Below, in pieces: positions 7,458-16,490 of a DNA stretch of 64,000 bases. Source of the DNA: Bacillus sp. NEB1478 (GTDB lineage: Bacteria; Bacillota; Bacilli; Bacillales; Fictibacillaceae); the NCBI RefSeq assembly GCF_031582965.1, contig NZ_CP134049.1, forward strand, positions 434,001 to 498,000. The letters are read 5' to 3'. The notes under the pieces were generated by a model that saw only the letters and a list, made by a program, of their open reading frames with translations, was not told the origin of the DNA and did no database searches. A program made the translations under genes and the position numbers. Position 1 is the first letter of the stretch. The number at the start of each line of letters is the position of its first letter.

Positions 7458-8204
7458 ATGGAAGAAACGATTTCTTTAAAAGACATTGCCGTTACACTTC
7501 GAAAACGGTTAAGGCTTATTGTTCTGATCACTGCAATAGCTGCAGCGGTCAGCGGTATTATCTCTTATTTTGTTCTTACACCTGTTTATCAGGCTTCAAC
7601 TCAACTGCTCGTAAACCAAAAAACAAGTGAGCAGCCTGCTCTTGACGTTAACCAAGTACGGACAAATGTTGAAATGATTAATACGTATAGTGTCATTATT
7701 AAAAGTCCTACTATATTAAATGATGTGATTAAAGATCTAGACCTTAACCAATCAGTAGAAGGGCTAAATGAAGAAATTACCGTTAATAGTGAGCAAAACG
7801 CCCAAGTTTTTAACTTAACGGTTGAAAATGAAGACCCTGCAGAAGCGGTAGATATCGCAAATAAAATCGCTAAAACTTTTAGTGGAAAAATCCCCGAAAT
7901 CATGAACGTCGATAATGTGAAGATTCTTTCACCGGCTGTACTAAAAGAAAATCCAACACCAGTTAATCCGAAGCCACTCTTAAATATCGCAATTGCTTTA
8001 GTAGTTGGATTAATGGTAGGTGTAGGGCTTGCCTTCTTATTGGAGTACCTAGACAACACGATTAAGACAGAAGAGGATATTCAAGCGATTCTTCAATTAC
8101 CGGTTTTAGGTGTAATTCCTAAAATCTCAACAGAGGATGAGAGAGCACCGGTTCAGAAAAAAGCAGCAAGAAAACGGATGGGAAGTGGAAGCCTTGAGTC
8201 GTAA
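7458..8204 (+). CDS. Wzz-family chain-length regulator / tyrosine kinase activator (YwqC/CapA type)
   Basis: The start at 7458 follows GTGGAGG. The longer frame upstream has no ribosome site. The 248-residue product has a Wzz domain with two transmembrane helices (about 24-44 and 176-196) around an extracytoplasmic loop, and a Pro-rich stretch (ENPTPVNPKPL) before the second helix, as usual in the family. The cytoplasmic tail carries the regulatory end that activates a separate BY-kinase in Gram-positives. It is the first gene of the exopolysaccharide operon and overlaps the kinase gene by 11 nt. It probably sets polymer chain length together with Wzy and the kinase. Confidence 0.92.
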   Translation: MEETISLKDIAVTLRKRLRLIVLITAIAAAVSGIISYFVLTPVYQASTQLLVNQKTSEQPALDVNQVRTNVEMINTYSVIIKSPTILNDVIKDLDLNQSVEGLNEEITVNSEQNAQVFNLTVENEDPAEAVDIANKIAKTFSGKIPEIMNVDNVKILSPAVLKENPTPVNPKPLLNIAIALVVGLMVGVGLAFLLEYLDNTIKTEEDIQAILQLPVLGVIPKISTEDERAPVQKKAARKRMGSGSLES

Positions 8205-8895
8205 ATTCAGAAAAAATATACAAGACTTAACGCAAAGAAGTCTAATTACACATAATAATCCGAAGTCTCCGATCTCAGAACAGTACCGAACAATTCGAAC
8301 GAATATTCAATTTGCTTCAATTGATAAGGATTTCAAAAAATTAATGGTCACCTCATCAGGGCCTGGCGAAGGGAAGTCGACCACTGCAGCAAACTTAGCG
8401 GTAGTCCTTGCCCAACAAGGGAAAAGAGTTCTTCTTGTAGATGGCGATCTTCGTAAACCTACCGTCCATTATACGTTTAAAGTAAGTAACATTTATGGAG
8501 TAACAAATGTATTAACGAGACAGGTAGCTTTAAAGGATACTGTAGTTTCTACTAATATTCCTGATCTTGATGTACTGCCAAGTGGTCCTGTACCTCCAAA
8601 TCCCTCAGAGCTAATTAATTCTAAATCTATGGATAACTTAATTGAAGAAGCAAGTGTTATGTATGATTATGTATTATTTGATACCCCTCCAGTATTGGCT
8701 GTAACGGATGGTCAACTACTTTCACATAAAGTGGATGGTGTAATCTTAGTGGTATCGAGTGGTAAAACAGAAATAGATGCAGCTGTTAAGGCAAAGGAAT
8801 TACTGGTACATGCCCAAGCGAACATCATTGGAACGGTATTAAACGGCAAAGAAATACAAAATGACAACTATTATTACTATTACGGAAAAAATTAG
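8194..8895 (+). CDS. CapB/YwqD-type bacterial tyrosine kinase
   Basis: TTG 8194, with GGAAG upstream and an 11-nt overlap with the previous gene, gives a product starting like YwqD. An in-frame ATG at 8137 lies deep in the preceding gene. Visible motifs are SPISEQYRTIRTNIQF, Walker A GPGEGKST (from about residue 56), Walker A' LLVDGDLRKP and Walker B VLFDTPP. The C-terminal tyrosine cluster DNYYYYYG is the usual autophosphorylation site. The enzyme phosphorylates itself and sugar enzymes such as UDP-glucose dehydrogenase. It works with the chain-length protein before it and is reversed by the phosphatase after it. Confidence 0.94.
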   Translation: MSRKFRKNIQDLTQRSLITHNNPKSPISEQYRTIRTNIQFASIDKDFKKLMVTSSGPGEGKSTTAANLAVVLAQQGKRVLLVDGDLRKPTVHYTFKVSNIYGVTNVLTRQVALKDTVVSTNIPDLDVLPSGPVPPNPSELINSKSMDNLIEEASVMYDYVLFDTPPVLAVTDGQLLSHKVDGVILVVSSGKTEIDAAVKAKELLVHAQANIIGTVLNGKEIQNDNYYYYYGKN

Positions 8896-8939
8896 CAATA
8901 TCTTTACGTAAAAATACAATATTCGACAAAATACCCCTG

Positions 8940-8967
8940 TTGTAAAAAATGGTAGCTATGGTAATAT
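8940..8967 (+). promoter_or_regulatory. Possible internal promoter before the phosphatase gene
   Basis: TTGTAA, a 16-nt spacer and TAATAT preceded by TGG resemble a sigma-A promoter with an extended -10. It would give a leader of about 80 nt that contains the hairpin at 8992-9027. Confidence 0.4.
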
Positions 8968-8991
8968 AGCGTTATGATTCCAAAATCAAGT

Positions 8992-9050
8992 CTATAGAAC
9001 TAGTTTTCTGAAGTACTAGTTCTATAGTCACTAAAAAGGATGGAACTAGT
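8992..9050 (+). promoter_or_regulatory. Leader with two mutually exclusive hairpins before the phosphatase gene
   Basis: CTATAGAACTAGT (8992-9004) and ACTAGTTCTATAG (9015-9027) form a perfect 13-bp stem with a 10-nt loop. A further GAACTAGT (9043-9050), just before the ATG at 9054, can pair instead with ACTAGTTC of the right arm. That alternative would put the ribosome site AAAAAGGATGG in its loop. No T tract follows, so this is not a simple terminator. The arms also resemble opposed GTTCTAT boxes, so a protein operator is the alternative reading. Confidence 0.5.
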
Positions 9051-9053
9051 TTT

Positions 9054-9821
9054 ATGATTGACATACATAGTCATATTTTACCGGGAATTGATGATGGGGC
9101 ACAGACACTGGAAGATGCTATCAAAATGGCAGAGGCTGCTGTAGCAGAAGGAATCACACATCTATATGCAACCCCGCATCATCGAAATGGAAGATATGAA
9201 AATGACAAACCAAGCATTGAATTCGAAGTAGAGAACTTTAATCAGGAATTACATAAAAGAAATATTCCTCTCGACATCATACCCGGACAAGAGATCCGCT
9301 TGTACAAAGAACTAATTGAGGATCTTGATCGGGGTTTATTAATGCCATTACATCACATAGCAAAATATTTATTAATTGAATTTCCCTCCAGCAGTGTCCC
9401 AACTTATGCCGCAGAAATTCTCTATGAACTTAGCCTTAGAAACTATCAACCCATTATTGTTCATCCAGAGAGAAATAGTGCAATTATCGAAAATCCAGAT
9501 CAGTTATATGATTTTATCATTTCGGGTGCACTCACACAGCTGACAGCCAACTCCATTAACGGAAACTTCGGGAAGAAAATAATGAATTTCTCCCATGACT
9601 TAATCAAAGCAAACATGTGTCACTTTATTGCATCTGATGCCCATAATGTAACGGGTCGCAGCTTTAATTTGACGCAAGCCTATGAAACTGTTCAAAAACA
9701 GTTCGGAACAGAAACTAGATATTATTTACAAGAAAACGCAGAACTCGTTTGGAAAGGCGAAAGTGTTCTAATCGAACAGCCTTCACATATAAAGAAAAAG
9801 AAATTTTTAGGGATTTTTTAA
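9054..9821 (+). CDS. PHP-type tyrosine-protein phosphatase (YwqE/CpsB/CapC family)
   Basis: This 255-residue cytosolic protein has PHP-domain metal ligands: MIDIHSHILPGIDDG at the start, ATPHH at about 40, PGQEIRL at about 80, IVHPERN at about 137 and ASDAHN at about 195. CpsB/YwqE enzymes are manganese-dependent phosphatases that remove phosphate from the BY-kinase tyrosine cluster, so it is the partner of the kinase just upstream. The start is ATG 9054 with AAAAAGGATGG upstream. The leader carries alternative hairpins that could control its translation separately from the kinase. Confidence 0.93.
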   Translation: MIDIHSHILPGIDDGAQTLEDAIKMAEAAVAEGITHLYATPHHRNGRYENDKPSIEFEVENFNQELHKRNIPLDIIPGQEIRLYKELIEDLDRGLLMPLHHIAKYLLIEFPSSSVPTYAAEILYELSLRNYQPIIVHPERNSAIIENPDQLYDFIISGALTQLTANSINGNFGKKIMNFSHDLIKANMCHFIASDAHNVTGRSFNLTQAYETVQKQFGTETRYYLQENAELVWKGESVLIEQPSHIKKKKFLGIF

Positions 9822-9839
9822 AGGGGGACAATCTTAAAA

Positions 9840-10724
9840 ATGAAAAAAGTAAGAAAAGCGATTATACCGGCAGCGGGATTAGGGACCCGTTTTCTGCCTG
9901 CAACAAAAGCCATGCCTAAAGAAATGCTTCCAATTGTGGATAAGCCAACTATCCAATACATAGTTGAAGAAGCCATCGAATCAGGCATCGAAGACATTAT
10001 TATTGTAACGGGTAAAGGAAAGCGTGCAATCGAAGATCACTTCGACCATGCCTTCGAACTCGAACAAAACCTATATGAAAAAGGAAAATTCGAGTTGCTA
10101 GAAAAAGTTCAACACACTTCAAAAATGGCTGATATACATTATATTCGTCAGAAAGAACCAAAAGGTTTGGGTCATGCCGTATATTGTGCAAGAAAATTTA
10201 TTGGGGACGAGCCTTTTGCTGTATTACTGGGCGATGACATCGTTCAAGGTGAAAAGCCTTGCTTAAAACAACTCATTGAACAATATGAAAATACAGGTTC
10301 ATCCATCATCGGTGTTCAAGAAGTACCAGACGAACAAACAAGCCGTTATGGAATCATTGATCCGATGAGCCAAATCGGAAACTTGTATGGCGTAAACAAC
10401 TTTGTAGAAAAACCAATGCCAGGTACTGCACCATCTAACCTTGCAATCATGGGCCGTTATTTATTAACACCTGAGATCTTCACTCACCTTGAAACACAAG
10501 AAACAGGTGCAGGTGGGGAAATTCAGTTAACAGATGCCATCCAGAAATTAAACACCTTCCAACGCGTATTCGCTTATAACTTTGAAGGCACAAGATACGA
10601 TGTTGGTGAAAAACTAGGCTTCATTATGACAACGATTGATTTCGCATTAAGAGACAAAGAGATCAGCCGTCAACTGTTACCAGAACTTGAAAAATTACTA
10701 GAAGAAATTAAAGTAACAATCTAA
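9840..10724 (+). CDS. galU: UTP-glucose-1-phosphate uridylyltransferase
   Basis: This 294-residue protein is full length for GalU/GtaB. The nucleotidyltransferase signature [19 protein letters not shown] is near residue 10. [26 protein letters not shown] and [13 protein letters not shown] are also present. It makes UDP-glucose from glucose-1-phosphate and UTP in the cytosol, feeding the UDP-glucose dehydrogenase encoded next. It sits 18 nt after the phosphatase gene. It is followed by a structured leader and a terminator-like hairpin rather than directly by the next gene. Confidence 0.95.
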   Translation: MKKVRKAIIPAAGLGTRFLPATKAMPKEMLPIVDKPTIQYIVEEAIESGIEDIIIVTGKGKRAIEDHFDHAFELEQNLYEKGKFELLEKVQHTSKMADIHYIRQKEPKGLGHAVYCARKFIGDEPFAVLLGDDIVQGEKPCLKQLIEQYENTGSSIIGVQEVPDEQTSRYGIIDPMSQIGNLYGVNNFVEKPMPGTAPSNLAIMGRYLLTPEIFTHLETQETGAGGEIQLTDAIQKLNTFQRVFAYNFEGTRYDVGEKLGFIMTTIDFALRDKEISRQLLPELEKLLEEIKVTI

Positions 10725-10734
10725 TTGTTTTAAA

Positions 10735-10860
10735 AGGTGATGCCTCCTTACCTATATCAATGGAGGCACTCGGTCACATTGTGGGTGAAGAAGTAGTTTA
10801 GACCTTAGACGCAAGTCGTCAAAGGTGTGGTGTGAGGTGGGGTTAAATGCCCCTCTCTAT
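10735..10860 (+). ncRNA. Structured leader, candidate eps-associated RNA (EAR/epsC motif)
   Basis: Several nested or serial hairpins can be drawn. TGCCTCC/GGAGGCA (10741-10768) is the first. CAC/GTG or TCAC/GTGA follows around 10774-10788. ACCTT/AAGGT (10802-10826) encloses GAC-GCAA-GTC with a GNRA tetraloop, and GGGG/CCCC (10839-10853) comes last. The element is inside an exopolysaccharide operon of a Bacillales-type genome and upstream of a terminator hairpin, which is the known setting of the EAR processive antitermination RNA of B. subtilis eps. Identity is inferred from position and folding; no covariance model was run. Confidence 0.6.
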
Positions 10861-10920
10861 TTTTAAATTCAAAAGATGAAGTGTATGAAAACGCTTTACA
10901 AACAAAAAGGAACTTTTGAT

Positions 10921-10961
10921 ACCTAATGAAAGAACACTTAATAAGTGCTTTTTCGTTAGGT
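10921..10961 (+). terminator. Long hairpin / probable internal terminator
   Basis: ACCTAATGAAAGAACACTTA faces its near-complete reverse complement, giving about 20 pairs with two G-U pairs and one mismatch. The inner CACTT/AAGTG stem is followed by CTTTTT, as in an intrinsic terminator. It lies between galU and the dehydrogenase gene, inside the operon. Confidence 0.6.
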
Positions 10962-11011
10962 ATTAAATATGTAAAAAACATTACAAACAATTAAAGGAGC
11001 AATTGAAAAGC

Positions 11012-12340
11012 ATGGAAATTGCTGTAGTAGGCACTGGGTATGTTGGATTAGTAACAGGAACTTGTTTATCCGAAATAGGCCATAACGTTACATGTATAGA
11101 TATTGATATAGAAAAAATAAACAAAATGAGACAAGGTATCTCTCCTATTTATGAACCTGGTCTTGAAGAACTAATGAAAAAAAACTTAGAAGCAGGGCGG
11201 TTAAACTTTACAACAGATTATTCTGAGGCTTTTCAATCTGCTGAAGTCATTTACATCGCAGTAGGAACACCTGAAAAGGAAGATGGATCCGCTAATCTTT
11301 CATACGTTGAACAAGTAGCTGTTAATATCGCTCAACATGCCGTAAGAGATATAGTAGCCGTTACAAAAAGTACCGTCCCTGTAGGAACGAATCACTGGAT
11401 TAAAGAAACAATTCAAAATCATTTAGTAAATGATGTGAAGGTTGAACTTGTATCAAATCCTGAATTCCTTAGAGAAGGAGCTGCTATCTATGATTCATTC
11501 AATGGAGATCGCATCGTTATCGGTGCTGAAAATCCAGAAGCAGCTAATGTAATAGAAGAAATTAATAAACCTTTTGGTCTTCCTATTTTTAAAACAGATA
11601 TTCGCAGTGCTGAAATGATAAAGTATGCAGCTAATGCGTTTCTCGCAACGAAAATTAGCTTTATTAATGAAATATCCAATATTTGCGAGAAAGTTGGAGC
11701 TAACGTGGAAGATGTTGCAACAGGAATGGGACAAGATAAACGAATCGGTTCTCAATTTCTAAATGCAGGTATCGGTTATGGTGGCTCTTGTTTCCCTAAA
11801 GATACAAAAGCTCTTGTTCAAATTGCTGGAAATGTTGAATATGACTTTGAGCTTTTAAGAAGTGTTATAGAAGTAAATAAAAAACAGCAAAGTATTTTAT
11901 TAACGAAACTTCATAAACGATTTGAGAATTTAGAAGGAAAACATATTGCTGTACTAGGGTTGGCATTTAAACCTAATACAGATGATATGCGTGAAGCTCC
12001 ATCGATTCCGATTACAAACCATTTAATCAGACAAGGTGCTAAAGTTATTGCTTATGATCCAATTGCTACAGATAATGCAAAGAAAATTTTGGATCCAAAG
12101 GTTACTTTTAAAACTAACATCATTGATGCAATAAAAGATGCAGATGCAGTATTAATCCTTACTGAGTGGTCAGAAATTAGAGAATTTAATTTCGATATTT
12201 TTGAATCCAACTTAAAACAACCTATTATTTTTGATGGTCGTAATTGTTTTGATATCGAAACAATTAACAGATCAAATATTGAATATTATTCGATGGGAAG
12301 ACCAACTGTAAACATGAAAGAAGTAGTGGGAATTATATAA
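11012..12340 (+). CDS. ugd: UDP-glucose 6-dehydrogenase
   Basis: The start is ATG 11012, giving MEIAVVGTGYVGL as in the family; TTG 11003 is only 3 nt from AAAGGAG. The 442-residue product has the NAD-binding motif GTGYVGL at 7-13, the VSNPEFLREG substrate motif, the catalytic GGSCFPKDTKAL with Cys260, and a C-terminal domain with LAFKPNTDDMREAPS. It oxidises UDP-glucose to UDP-glucuronate using two NAD+. Enzymes of this family are activated by BY-kinase phosphorylation in Bacillus. UDP-glucuronate would give an acidic exopolysaccharide. Confidence 0.95.
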   Translation: MEIAVVGTGYVGLVTGTCLSEIGHNVTCIDIDIEKINKMRQGISPIYEPGLEELMKKNLEAGRLNFTTDYSEAFQSAEVIYIAVGTPEKEDGSANLSYVEQVAVNIAQHAVRDIVAVTKSTVPVGTNHWIKETIQNHLVNDVKVELVSNPEFLREGAAIYDSFNGDRIVIGAENPEAANVIEEINKPFGLPIFKTDIRSAEMIKYAANAFLATKISFINEISNICEKVGANVEDVATGMGQDKRIGSQFLNAGIGYGGSCFPKDTKALVQIAGNVEYDFELLRSVIEVNKKQQSILLTKLHKRFENLEGKHIAVLGLAFKPNTDDMREAPSIPITNHLIRQGAKVIAYDPIATDNAKKILDPKVTFKTNIIDAIKDADAVLILTEWSEIREFNFDIFESNLKQPIIFDGRNCFDIETINRSNIEYYSMGRPTVNMKEVVGII

Positions 12341-12367
12341 ATAAAATCTTAAAGGGGAGGTTTTGAA

Positions 12368-13060
12368 ATGCCAGTAGTAGCAGAAAGAAAATTAGCTGTT
12401 AGCACGCATGCTGCTCCTCAGAAACAAGCTTTTGTATCTGACAATGACACACGAATTTATCTTATATTAAAAAGAATTTTAGACATTTTTGGAGCATTTA
12501 TAGGGTTTATCTCATTATCTTTGGTATTTATAATTGTATCGATATTAATAAAACTAGAAGACCCAAAAGGGCAAGTATTCTTTTCACAAAAACGTGTAGG
12601 TAAACATGGTAAAGAGTTTAACATGTATAAATTTCGATCGATGGTATCAGATGCAGAAATAAAGTTAGAAGAACTATTAAAATACAATGAAATTTCTGGG
12701 GCCATGTTTAAAATGAAAGAAGATCCACGCGTTACCAGAATAGGAAAACTTATTCGTAAAACTAGCATCGATGAATTACCCCAACTTTGGAATGTTTTAA
12801 AAGGAGAAATGAGTTTAGTCGGTCCAAGACCTCCACTTCCTAGAGAAGTAGAACAGTATACTGATTATCATAATCAACGCCTGTTGGTTACTCCTGGTTG
12901 CACAGGTTTATGGCAGATAAGTGGAAGAAATAATATAGGTTTCGAACAGATGGTTGAATTAGATTTAAGATATATATCTAAAAGGAATACACTATTAGAT
13001 TTGAAAATAATATTTAAAACATTTTTAGTTATTTTATGTAAGGATAATAGTGCATATTAA
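12368..13060 (+). CDS. Initiating undecaprenyl-phosphate sugar phosphotransferase
   Basis: This 230-residue protein has one hydrophobic membrane segment (about 40-62) and the conserved bacterial sugar transferase domain. Visible motifs are FFSQKRVGKHGKEFNMYKF, TRIGKLIRKTSIDELPQLWN, EMSLVGPRP and PGCTGLWQISGR. It transfers a sugar-1-phosphate from a nucleotide sugar to undecaprenyl phosphate, the first step of repeat-unit assembly at the inner membrane face. The sugar cannot be read from sequence. GGGGAGG lies upstream of the ATG. Confidence 0.93.
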   Translation: MPVVAERKLAVSTHAAPQKQAFVSDNDTRIYLILKRILDIFGAFIGFISLSLVFIIVSILIKLEDPKGQVFFSQKRVGKHGKEFNMYKFRSMVSDAEIKLEELLKYNEISGAMFKMKEDPRVTRIGKLIRKTSIDELPQLWNVLKGEMSLVGPRPPLPREVEQYTDYHNQRLLVTPGCTGLWQISGRNNIGFEQMVELDLRYISKRNTLLDLKIIFKTFLVILCKDNSAY

Positions 13061-13082
13061 TTTTATTAATAGGAGACTTACT

Positions 13083-13856
13083 TTGGAAACAACAAAAATA
13101 TTTAATATAAATTTTAATAGAATAACTTTGAAAGAACTTATAGAAGAAATTAACAATAAAGTTAAAAATAATAAAAGAATACATATTCATACAGCTAATG
13201 TAGACCATGTTGTATTAGCTAATAAAAATTTAAAATTTAAAAAAGTAATTGAAGATGCAGATATTGTAGTTGCTGATGGCATGCCAATAGTTTGGTCATC
13301 AAAGCTAATAAAAAATAGCATTCCTGAACGAGTTACAGGTGTTGATTTATCGTATGAAATTTGTGGAAAATCAAATGAATATGATTTTAAAATATTTTTA
13401 TTAGGTGCTGCGGAAGGAATAGCAGAAAAAGCAAAACGAAATCTATTGAGTAAATTTCCTGATTTAAAAATAGTTGATTTGTATTCGCCCTCACCAGAAG
13501 AGCTTTTGTCAATCGAAAGAAATGATGAAATTTTAATGAGAATCAATAGTTCTGGAGCCAATATCTTGTTGGTTTCACTGGGCACTCCTAAACAAGAATA
13601 TTGGATTAATGAGAATAAAGAAAAGTTAATTACTAATGTCAATATTGGTGTTGGCGCTACAATAGATTTCATGGCCGGTGAAATTGATAGGGCACCATTA
13701 CTTTTAAGAAATATCGGTTTAGAATGGTTTTACAGATTATTAAGAGAACCAAAAAGGCTATTCAAAAGGTATATCGTTAATGATTCATACTTTTTAATAA
13801 TTATTTTAAAAGAAATTTGGCATTATATAAGCAAACGAAAGGAATATATGAATTGA
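13083..13856 (+). CDS. WecG/TagA/CpsF-family glycosyltransferase
   Basis: TTG 13083 follows AGGAG with a 7-nt spacer. An in-frame ATG at 13050 would overlap the previous gene without a ribosome site. The 257-residue product has family blocks HTANVDHVVLANK, DADIVVADGMPIVW, PERVTGVDL, FLLGAAEGIAE, LLVSLGTPKQEYW and VGVGATIDFMAGEIDRAP. GT26 enzymes add the second sugar (for example ManNAcA or ManNAc) to a lipid-linked first sugar. The last four bases overlap the next start (TTGA), indicating translational coupling. Confidence 0.92.
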   Translation: METTKIFNINFNRITLKELIEEINNKVKNNKRIHIHTANVDHVVLANKNLKFKKVIEDADIVVADGMPIVWSSKLIKNSIPERVTGVDLSYEICGKSNEYDFKIFLLGAAEGIAEKAKRNLLSKFPDLKIVDLYSPSPEELLSIERNDEILMRINSSGANILLVSLGTPKQEYWINENKEKLITNVNIGVGATIDFMAGEIDRAPLLLRNIGLEWFYRLLREPKRLFKRYIVNDSYFLIIILKEIWHYISKRKEYMN

Positions 13857-14962
13857 AAAAAAAGCGAATCGTATTTATTGATCATGCTAAAGAAATGGGT
13901 GGAGCTGAGCATAGCCTTTACTACTTAATAAAATATCTTGATTATGAAAGATTTATTCCGATCTTAATTTCACCAACCAATAGTGAATTGAGTAAGAAAA
14001 TCATTAATGATATTAAAAATTTTAAAGAAGTAAAAATAATTCATATTGAGCAAGATAGCATAAAAAAACTCCCTTTATTTCTTGTTGATATTATTAAAAT
14101 TTGTAAAATAATCAAAGGATTAAAAATAGATATTGTTCATGTAAACACATATCGTTCAGCAATATATGGTTTAATATCAGCTAAAATAACGCGTGTAAAA
14201 TCTATTTGGCATGTTAGAGATTTTTATAAAAGCAGGATGTTTAAAACTTTTTTTTATTTCTTATCAGACAAGGTAATAACAATTTCTAAAGCTGTAGAAA
14301 AACAATTTCCACATACCGGAAAATGTCAAACGATATTTAATGCAATAGATTTTTCAGTTTTTAATTTTGAATTAACTTCTTCTAATCTCAGAAAAGAATT
14401 GAATATAGATGAGAAAACAGTATTGATAGGAATGATTGGTAGACTGAACAGATGGAAAGGTTTTCACCATATGATAGAAGCTATCCCAATAATTAAAAAA
14501 TATATAGATGATTTTCGATTAATTATTGTTGGTGATGAAATTTTAACTGGAGAGAAAGGTTATTTAAATGAGTTGCATTACAGGGTTAATCAGCTAAAAA
14601 TAAGTGAAAATGTATATTTTCTTGGTCAAAGAAAAGACATACCTAACATTATGAAATCTTTAGATGTAGTAGTTAACTATTCAAAAAATGAACCATTTGG
14701 AAGAGTTATAATTGAATCGTTAGCGATGGGAACATCAGTTGTAGTGGCAAATTCGGGTGGTGCACCAGAAATTATTATTAATTCACCAAAATGTGGACTT
14801 ATTGCAGAATGTTCTAACCCTAGTAGCCTAGCTATTGCAATTGTTAATGTTTTACAAAATAAAACTCAAACAGATGAAAAGTATAAAATAATGTATACAA
14901 AAAAGAATTTTCATATAAGTCAACATGTAAATTCAGTTATGAATATATATAATGAAATCTAA
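13853..14962 (+). CDS. Family 4 glycosyltransferase
   Basis: The TTG start at 13853 overlaps the preceding TGA stop and follows AAAGGAA. The 369-residue product has a GT-B fold. The N-terminal half carries HAKEMGGAEHSLYYLI, an acceptor-side motif common in GT4 enzymes. The C-terminal half holds IGMIGRLNRWKGFHHMIEA and the nucleotide-sugar-binding E-x7-E region FGRVIIESLAMG. It should act at the cytoplasmic membrane face on the growing lipid-linked repeat unit. Donor and acceptor are not predictable. Confidence 0.88.
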   Translation: MKKKRIVFIDHAKEMGGAEHSLYYLIKYLDYERFIPILISPTNSELSKKIINDIKNFKEVKIIHIEQDSIKKLPLFLVDIIKICKIIKGLKIDIVHVNTYRSAIYGLISAKITRVKSIWHVRDFYKSRMFKTFFYFLSDKVITISKAVEKQFPHTGKCQTIFNAIDFSVFNFELTSSNLRKELNIDEKTVLIGMIGRLNRWKGFHHMIEAIPIIKKYIDDFRLIIVGDEILTGEKGYLNELHYRVNQLKISENVYFLGQRKDIPNIMKSLDVVVNYSKNEPFGRVIIESLAMGTSVVVANSGGAPEIIINSPKCGLIAECSNPSSLAIAIVNVLQNKTQTDEKYKIMYTKKNFHISQHVNSVMNIYNEI

Positions 14963-14993
14963 GAACTATTAGTAGTATTGGATGTGATATTTT

Positions 14994-16490
14994 TTGTTTT
15001 CTATTTCAAAAGTCCCTTTTAACAGAAAAATATTTATTTTATTAACAGTCTTTTTTATCTCTCTTATATTTAGTTTATTACCTTATATTGTTTACTTTAA
15101 AAAGTATGGTCTTCTATGTCTGATAATTTTTATTACTATAATACTTTATTCCGTACTTAATTATAGTTTAGAAAAAATATTATTAATATTAATCTTTTCG
15201 TCTTTATCTTTTGATTTTAGTATTACTATATATAGTAATTATTATATTGGAGGAATAAATACAAGTATTGTAATAAATCAATTATATTTATTAACGTGTT
15301 TCCTTTTTTTTATAAATATTATTAAGGGGAATTTTAGATTCACATTAAATTTAGAGATGATTTTATTAATTGGATTATTATTTTTAACTTTAATATCTGC
15401 GTTTTATTCTCTAAATAAAATATCTCCATTCTATATAGTTATTAGATATTTTTTTGTTATTCTGTTTTTATTTTCTATTTTACAAAAGAAGACAGAAGAA
15501 ATATGGGATTTAATTACAATAGGTTTAGTTATAAATATTATTTTGCAAACTTTTATAGGTTTTATGCAAATATATTTAGATGGACCATTAGGTATAAGTT
15601 TTCTGGGGGAAGACATTAATCCCTTTAGAAAAGGAGTGGATGAAAGCGAGAGGGGAATAAGTGGTACATTAGGTCATCCCGCATCATATGCTTTTTTTCT
15701 ATTATTATGTATACCAATTATGATTGCTAATACCTCAAAAGAACTAAATAAAAAATTTCACATTAAAGTATTAATAATGTTCTCTATTATTCTATCGACG
15801 ATCTCAATTATTTTATCAAACGCTAGAATATCTATAATGTTATTGATAATTATTTTTCTTTTAATATTTACATTAAAAAATTATTTATTAAATAGAAAAA
15901 AAAACAAACTATTTAGTTTTAATAATATTAGTCGGAATTTAGTAATTGGATTTTCTGTTTTATTTTTAATTTATATTATTTATTCTTTCCTATATACAAG
16001 GTTAATTGAGTCGGATTTTATTAAACAATTTTATGATAGACTTTACCTTTCTGAATTGGCAGTTTCTGTTATATCCGAGAACACCAAGAATTTTTTATTT
16101 GGAGTAGGGGCTAATAATTATGTAGAATATATTAGTTTAAAGGGAAATAGTGGATTTGCATTTACACAGCCAGTTCATAATTTCTATTTATTACTTTGGG
16201 CAGAAAACGGCATTTTCTATTTAATAATTTATTTAATCATTCTTTTAATGTCTATAATTAAAATGTTAAATATATTGTTTAGAGGAAAAGGTGAAATGGT
16301 ATTAAAAGCAATCAGTATTTTAATTGGTTTAGTAACAATACTTATATTTAATTTCTCTGATTGGACTTTATATAAAGAACAACTTTATTGGTTTTTCATT
16401 ATTTATTTAACTCTATCAATATCTGTTTATGCAGAATTTAAGAAAACAAAGGAGGATAAAAATGAAAGTTTGGATGTTTCCAAAAACTAA
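14994..16490 (+). CDS. Polysaccharide polymerase (Wzy/O-antigen ligase-like membrane protein)
   Basis: This 498-residue protein is very hydrophobic, with roughly 11-12 predicted membrane segments. A larger loop contains EDINPFRKGVDESERGISGTLGHPASYAFF, whose GTxGHPxxYA-like pattern is seen in Wzy and WaaL proteins, and a second one holds GVGANNYVEY and PVHNFYLLLWAENG. This matches an O-antigen polymerase, which joins repeat units on the outer membrane face. The TTG start at 14994 has only a weak ribosome site, so the exact start is uncertain. The gene is markedly A+T rich, like its neighbours to about 19 kb. Confidence 0.85.
   Translation: MFSISKVPFNRKIFILLTVFFISLIFSLLPYIVYFKKYGLLCLIIFITIILYSVLNYSLEKILLILIFSSLSFDFSITIYSNYYIGGINTSIVINQLYLLTCFLFFINIIKGNFRFTLNLEMILLIGLLFLTLISAFYSLNKISPFYIVIRYFFVILFLFSILQKKTEEIWDLITIGLVINIILQTFIGFMQIYLDGPLGISFLGEDINPFRKGVDESERGISGTLGHPASYAFFLLLCIPIMIANTSKELNKKFHIKVLIMFSIILSTISIILSNARISIMLLIIIFLLIFTLKNYLLNRKKNKLFSFNNISRNLVIGFSVLFLIYIIYSFLYTRLIESDFIKQFYDRLYLSELAVSVISENTKNFLFGVGANNYVEYISLKGNSGFAFTQPVHNFYLLLWAENGIFYLIIYLIILLMSIIKMLNILFRGKGEMVLKAISILIGLVTILIFNFSDWTLYKEQLYWFFIIYLTLSISVYAEFKKTKEDKNESLDVSKN

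Noticed and set aside
10735..10860. c-di-GMP or other metabolite riboswitch
   Set aside because: GACGCAAGTC superficially recalls part of GEMM riboswitches, but the other conserved GEMM segments are missing and the position suits an EAR-type element better.
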